From NCBI GenBank assembly GCA_016711825.1, contig JADJSG010000006.1, forward strand, positions 744,001 to 808,000: a DNA stretch of 64,000 bases, read 5' to 3'. Positions 61,010-64,000 of the stretch are shown piece by piece. How positions within the stretch are numbered: the first letter of the stretch is position 1; each line of letters begins with the position of its first letter. The stretch comes from Bacteroidota bacterium (GTDB lineage: Bacteria > Bacteroidota > Bacteroidia > Chitinophagales > Chitinophagaceae). Position numbers and translations under genes: made by a program. The notes beneath the pieces were generated by a model. The model saw only the letters and a list, made by a program, of their open reading frames with translations. It was not told the origin of the DNA and made no database searches.

Positions 61010-62536
61010 TTACAGTTCTTCCATTTTGTGTCCACCCTTCAGTATTTTACCAGAAATCACCAATTTGATAAAATCGTTCATATCGGGAGAAATGTTGAAA
61101 AGATAAGTAGGAATCAGGAATAAAAAGGCCCCAATACACCCTTTGAATACAATATTTAAAAATGGATTTAAAAACATATGATTACTCAAAAAGGGAATAG
61201 TCGGTATCATGTGTAATAATCCGATGACAGCTATTGAAATAATGATTAGGGTGATATAATGTTTGCTGAAACAATGGAAATGAAATTTTTGATAAATCAT
61301 CCACGTTTTTAATAGATTAAATACAATTAAAGACACAGAAACAGCCATTGCAGCACCATTCATGCCATAAATAGGAATTAAAAGCACATTGAGGGTGATG
61401 GTAAGTGCCATCATTATACATGAAAACAGGATGATGTATTTATAATATTTTGAATAATTCAATATTTCCGAATTCAAGCCAAAGGCCATATCCAGCAAGC
61501 GACCAGTAGCAATGATATAGAGAACTTGTTTTGCGACAACATACTTGGCAGGAAACAATGAAAATATATGATCTACGTTACTCACAAGTAAACAAAACAG
61601 GAAACTGCCAATTAGAAATAAATTGATGGCGATGTCTTTGTTTAATGAATTGACTTTTTGCATATTGTTTTCTACAATAGCTTCGCGAATGATAGGGATA
61701 GAAATCAGGGAAATAGCACGATAAGGCACTTGAATCATCTGCCCCAAAACGAGGGGACGGAGGTAAATGCCTAAAGCACCTAAACCAAGATAGGCAGGCA
61801 ATATAATGCTATCGAGAAAGTTGGTTACATTGTTGAAAACGGTCAAAAAGAGCATGCCTCCACCATAAATCATATGCGATTTGAAAGCTTTATCGTGTAA
61901 ATAAGCCATTGGCTGCGAAGCTTTAAAGTCAAGCCTTTTTACGGTGTAAACAATGAGTATGATAAAAGTGATGATATACACAAGCACAAGACCATAAACA
62001 AATTGTTTTTCGCTCAGCCATTGATAAGCAAATAAATAAACGAGTGTGATGAGTAGCACACGAGTGCCAATTTCGCGCAAAAAAGCAGGTACAGCCACCC
62101 TGAGTTTGACCATGGCATAAATTTCGAAATATTGACTATAGGCTTGTATCACCACCAGGGGGATAATCAGAAAATAATAGGGTAGAAAGAGGGCGGAATG
62201 GGTTTTGTAGGTATTGATAATAGGTGTTTTCAGCAATAGATAGGCCAGGGCGAAAAGAAGAAGTGCTATGCCCATAATCAATAATGAAAATGCGTTGAAG
62301 TGTTTGGTTGTCTCGCCATTTTTCCATACACTATAAAATCGAAGCAATACATGAGCGAGACCAAGCATGGGCAAAGAAACAAGTATAAAAGTAAGGTTTT
62401 GCAACAATCCGATGAGTCCTAAATACTCTTCAGAAACAATATGAGGAAATACAAAGACGAAAAACACCACCCCAATCAACACACCCACATAATTGACAAT
62501 GCTGGTTTTTAAACTCTGCCGCTTGATAATGCCCAT
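61010..62536 (-). CDS. Polysaccharide flippase-like membrane protein
   Basis: A 508-residue polytopic protein with about 12-14 transmembrane helices, of the Wzx/MATE-type polysaccharide export superfamily. The N-terminal SLKTSIVNYVGVLIGVVFFVFVFP and EEYLGLIGLLQNLTFI match the first helices of oligosaccharide flippases. Many central helices carry few charged residues, and the tail is KLVISGKILKGG. It would move undecaprenyl-linked sugars across the inner membrane. It precedes the methyltransferase gene by 3 bp on the same strand (62540), consistent with a surface-polysaccharide cluster. Confidence 0.88.
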   Translation of the reverse strand: MGIIKRQSLKTSIVNYVGVLIGVVFFVFVFPHIVSEEYLGLIGLLQNLTFILVSLPMLGLAHVLLRFYSVWKNGETTKHFNAFSLLIMGIALLLFALAYLLLKTPIINTYKTHSALFLPYYFLIIPLVVIQAYSQYFEIYAMVKLRVAVPAFLREIGTRVLLITLVYLFAYQWLSEKQFVYGLVLVYIITFIILIVYTVKRLDFKASQPMAYLHDKAFKSHMIYGGGMLFLTVFNNVTNFLDSIILPAYLGLGALGIYLRPLVLGQMIQVPYRAISLISIPIIREAIVENNMQKVNSLNKDIAINLFLIGSFLFCLLVSNVDHIFSLFPAKYVVAKQVLYIIATGRLLDMAFGLNSEILNYSKYYKYIILFSCIMMALTITLNVLLIPIYGMNGAAMAVSVSLIVFNLLKTWMIYQKFHFHCFSKHYITLIIISIAVIGLLHMIPTIPFLSNHMFLNPFLNIVFKGCIGAFLFLIPTYLFNISPDMNDFIKLVISGKILKGGHKMEEL

Positions 62537-62539
62537 TGA

Positions 62540-63271
62540 TTAGGAGATTTTTTTGGCTAAGATAACATTGTTCAGGTAAAGGTCTTTTCGTTTCATAAAT
62601 TTTGGCAATATTTTATTGATAGCTCCTCCAAAGACGAATATTGGGGAAATAAATAAAATAAAAAACAGGCTACTGAGCAAAGGTATTTTATTGATAAAAA
62701 AATATAAGTACAAAGCCTGCATTTGAAGTACACCAATAAAGAAATTGCCTGTTTTTTCGAATGTGATAATTTCGAATCCATTTTTTTCTAATAAATTTTT
62801 CATTGCAAAGGAAGTATAGCGGGCATAATCGTAGGGTACTTCATGTTCAGGCCATAAAAAAGGACAAGTGGCAAGTAATAAGCCCTCTTTTTTTAAAACC
62901 CGATTAATTTCTTTAATAATTTCTTCAAGGTTAAATATATGTTCAAACGTTTCAGATGAAAAAACACCATCCATTGAATTATTTTCAAAAGGGAAAGTAT
63001 GCCCATCATAAAATACATCCACGCATGACTTAGTATCCTTATTGCCACTTTGTTCAATATCGAGGCCAATATATTCATTGGCATGAATAAAAAGATGCTC
63101 ATAAGGTTTGGTGCCACATCCCAGATCAATTACTTTACCATGCAAAGCTGGGGCCAATTGGGCTATTGCCTTGTAAAGTTCTTTTCGGGTGAAATAGAGG
63201 GGATTATAAAAGGCAGCTACCCTTTTATTGGAAAAAAATGTATTAGTTTTGTTCGGTTTATAATTATTCAC
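62540..63271 (-). CDS. Class I SAM-dependent methyltransferase
   Basis: A 243-residue methyltransferase. I start at the GTG at 63271, because longer TTG starts overlap the -7 motif. The SAM domain has VIDLGCGTKPYEHLF (motif I), YIGLDIEQSG, TFPFENNSMDGVFSSETFEHI (motif II-III region) and LKKEGLLLATCPFLWPEHEVPYDYARY. The C-terminus has a hydrophobic stretch (LYFFINKIPLLSSLFFILFISPIFVF) that may be a membrane anchor. In a flippase cluster it probably methylates a sugar or a lipid-linked intermediate. Confidence 0.9.
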   Translation of the reverse strand: MNNYKPNKTNTFFSNKRVAAFYNPLYFTRKELYKAIAQLAPALHGKVIDLGCGTKPYEHLFIHANEYIGLDIEQSGNKDTKSCVDVFYDGHTFPFENNSMDGVFSSETFEHIFNLEEIIKEINRVLKKEGLLLATCPFLWPEHEVPYDYARYTSFAMKNLLEKNGFEIITFEKTGNFFIGVLQMQALYLYFFINKIPLLSSLFFILFISPIFVFGGAINKILPKFMKRKDLYLNNVILAKKIS

Positions 63272-63277
63272 GAACAA

Positions 63278-63285
63278 CAAAAATA
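63278..63285 (-). promoter_or_regulatory. Bacteroidota -7 element TATTTTTG
   Basis: TATTTTTG on the minus strand, 6 nt before the GTG start at 63271; it overlaps the alternative TTG codon. Confidence 0.45.
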
Positions 63286-63296
63286 GTCTTTATACA

Positions 63297-64000
63297 ATGA
63301 TAATAAAATCATTAAATATACTTTTTAATAAATTAGGGTACAAACTGCTTAAAGACAATGAAAAGGAAGAATATGCTGAGTTTTATGATTTATATCTACA
63401 ATGTAAGCCATATACGATGACAAGTATTGAAAGAATGTATGCATTATATAAGGGTGTTGAATATGTAGTAAAAAATAATATACCTGGCGATTTTGTGGAG
63501 TGTGGCGTTTGGAAAGGAGGTAGTTCGATGCTTATTGCTTTAACACTCATGAAATTTGGCGTGAATGATAGAAAAATTTGGATGTATGATACATTTGAAG
63601 GAATGAGTGAGCCTGGGGAGGAGGATAAAGATCCAATTGGAGGAAAAGCCCATGATATCTGGTTAAAATTAAAAAATGAAGATAAGTCTGGTTGGTGTGT
63701 ATCATCTTTAGAAGAAGTAAAAAATAATTTATTAAGTACTAATTATCCAAATTCTTTATTGCATTATATTGTTGGAATGGTTGAAAATACAATACAAGTT
63801 AATTTACCTTCAGAAAATGTCTCTTTGCTTAGACTTGACACCGATTGGTATATGTCTACAAAGCATGAAATGGATTATTTATTTCCAAGATTAGTTAAAA
63901 ATGGAATTTTAATAATAGATGATTATGGGCATTGGGAAGGAGCAAAGAAAGCTATAGATGAATATGTAAATCATCATAAAATTATTATGTTTTTACAAAA
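63297..64000 (+). CDS. TylF/MycF-family macrocin O-methyltransferase-like protein (partial)
   Basis: An open frame from the ATG at 63297 running off the window end; 234 codons are visible. The text KPYTMTSIERMYALYKGVEYVVKNNIPGDFVECGVWKGGSSMLIAL is the TylF signature (GDFVECGVWKGG), and IWMYDTFEGMSEP, LLRLDTDWYMSTKHEMDYLFPRL and GILIIDDYGHWEGAKKAIDEY follow. The family uses SAM to methylate sugar hydroxyls, with the Asp pair in LDTDWY and IIDDYGH binding metal. Divergent from 62540-63271, again suggesting a glycan cluster. Confidence 0.93.
   Translation, partial: MIIKSLNILFNKLGYKLLKDNEKEEYAEFYDLYLQCKPYTMTSIERMYALYKGVEYVVKNNIPGDFVECGVWKGGSSMLIALTLMKFGVNDRKIWMYDTFEGMSEPGEEDKDPIGGKAHDIWLKLKNEDKSGWCVSSLEEVKNNLLSTNYPNSLLHYIVGMVENTIQVNLPSENVSLLRLDTDWYMSTKHEMDYLFPRLVKNGILIIDDYGHWEGAKKAIDEYVNHHKIIMFLQ

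Overview
The window is chromosomal DNA of an AT-rich member of the Bacteroidota, most likely near Chitinophagales/Sphingobacteriia. The support is type IX secretion (T9SS) C-terminal sorting domains on many secreted proteins, a PorP/SprF partner next to a PKD-rich type B cargo, Omp28/DUF6029/MbnP/DUF4159-type families, futalosine menaquinone synthesis (mqnC), and the Bacteroidota promoter motif TAnnTTTG just upstream of many starts.

Layout. 0.1-4.9 kb: three T9SS cargo genes, two of them paralogues that share leader and terminator sequences. 5-13.3 kb: exonuclease III, an MbnP-like lipoprotein, DUF4159/rsmE/zinc-peptidase/M28-peptidase genes, the Omp28-DUF6029 pair and a beta-barrel protein. 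13.4-24.8 kb: mostly housekeeping (nadA, a PpiD-like foldase, fumC, serC, DUF502, divergent pabBC/pabA, prfA) with a small ParE-type toxin-antitoxin pair wedged behind fumC between two copies of its terminator. 24.8-34.5 kb: a plastic, poorly conserved region with a decayed T9SS gene, a GxxExxY gene, T9SS stumps, a gene broken at a G run, an IS481-type transposase remnant, a less AT-rich lipoprotein gene and a plus-strand run of uncharacterised exported proteins. That run ends in a candidate caspase-like (clan CD) protease split at an A6 run. 34.5-53.5 kb: mqnC, gpx, an LpxL-like acyltransferase, nadD, porP/sprF with its type B cargo, nfu, rpoN, a three-gene uncharacterised exported cluster, DUF1573, tatC, an alpha/beta hydrolase and an Ig-like lipoprotein.

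53.6-59.9 kb is the most unusual part. It lies between an intact tRNA-Pro(GGG) and an intact tRNA-Pro(UGG), both on the minus strand, and is filled with damaged tRNA-Pro copies. In nearly all copies a 52-bp element made of two 26-bp hairpins sits at the same point, the junction of T-stem and T-loop. In the GGG part, tRNA copies alternate on the same strand with short GIY-YIG nuclease genes that start about 30 nt after the tRNA 3' end (one intact, one frameshifted, one remnant). In the UGG part, the tRNA 3' end, the hairpin element and the tRNA terminator are repeated four times with a period of about 144 bp. A T9SS delta-60-repeat gene and a tripartite HipBST-like toxin-antitoxin operon lie inside the array. 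I read this as a tRNA-targeting GIY-YIG mobile module with an associated palindromic element; that reading is inference.

59.8-64 kb: tRNA-Ser(GCU), an FKBP isomerase, an NlpC/P60 lipoprotein and the start of a surface-polysaccharide cluster (flippase, two methyltransferases, the last cut by the window edge).
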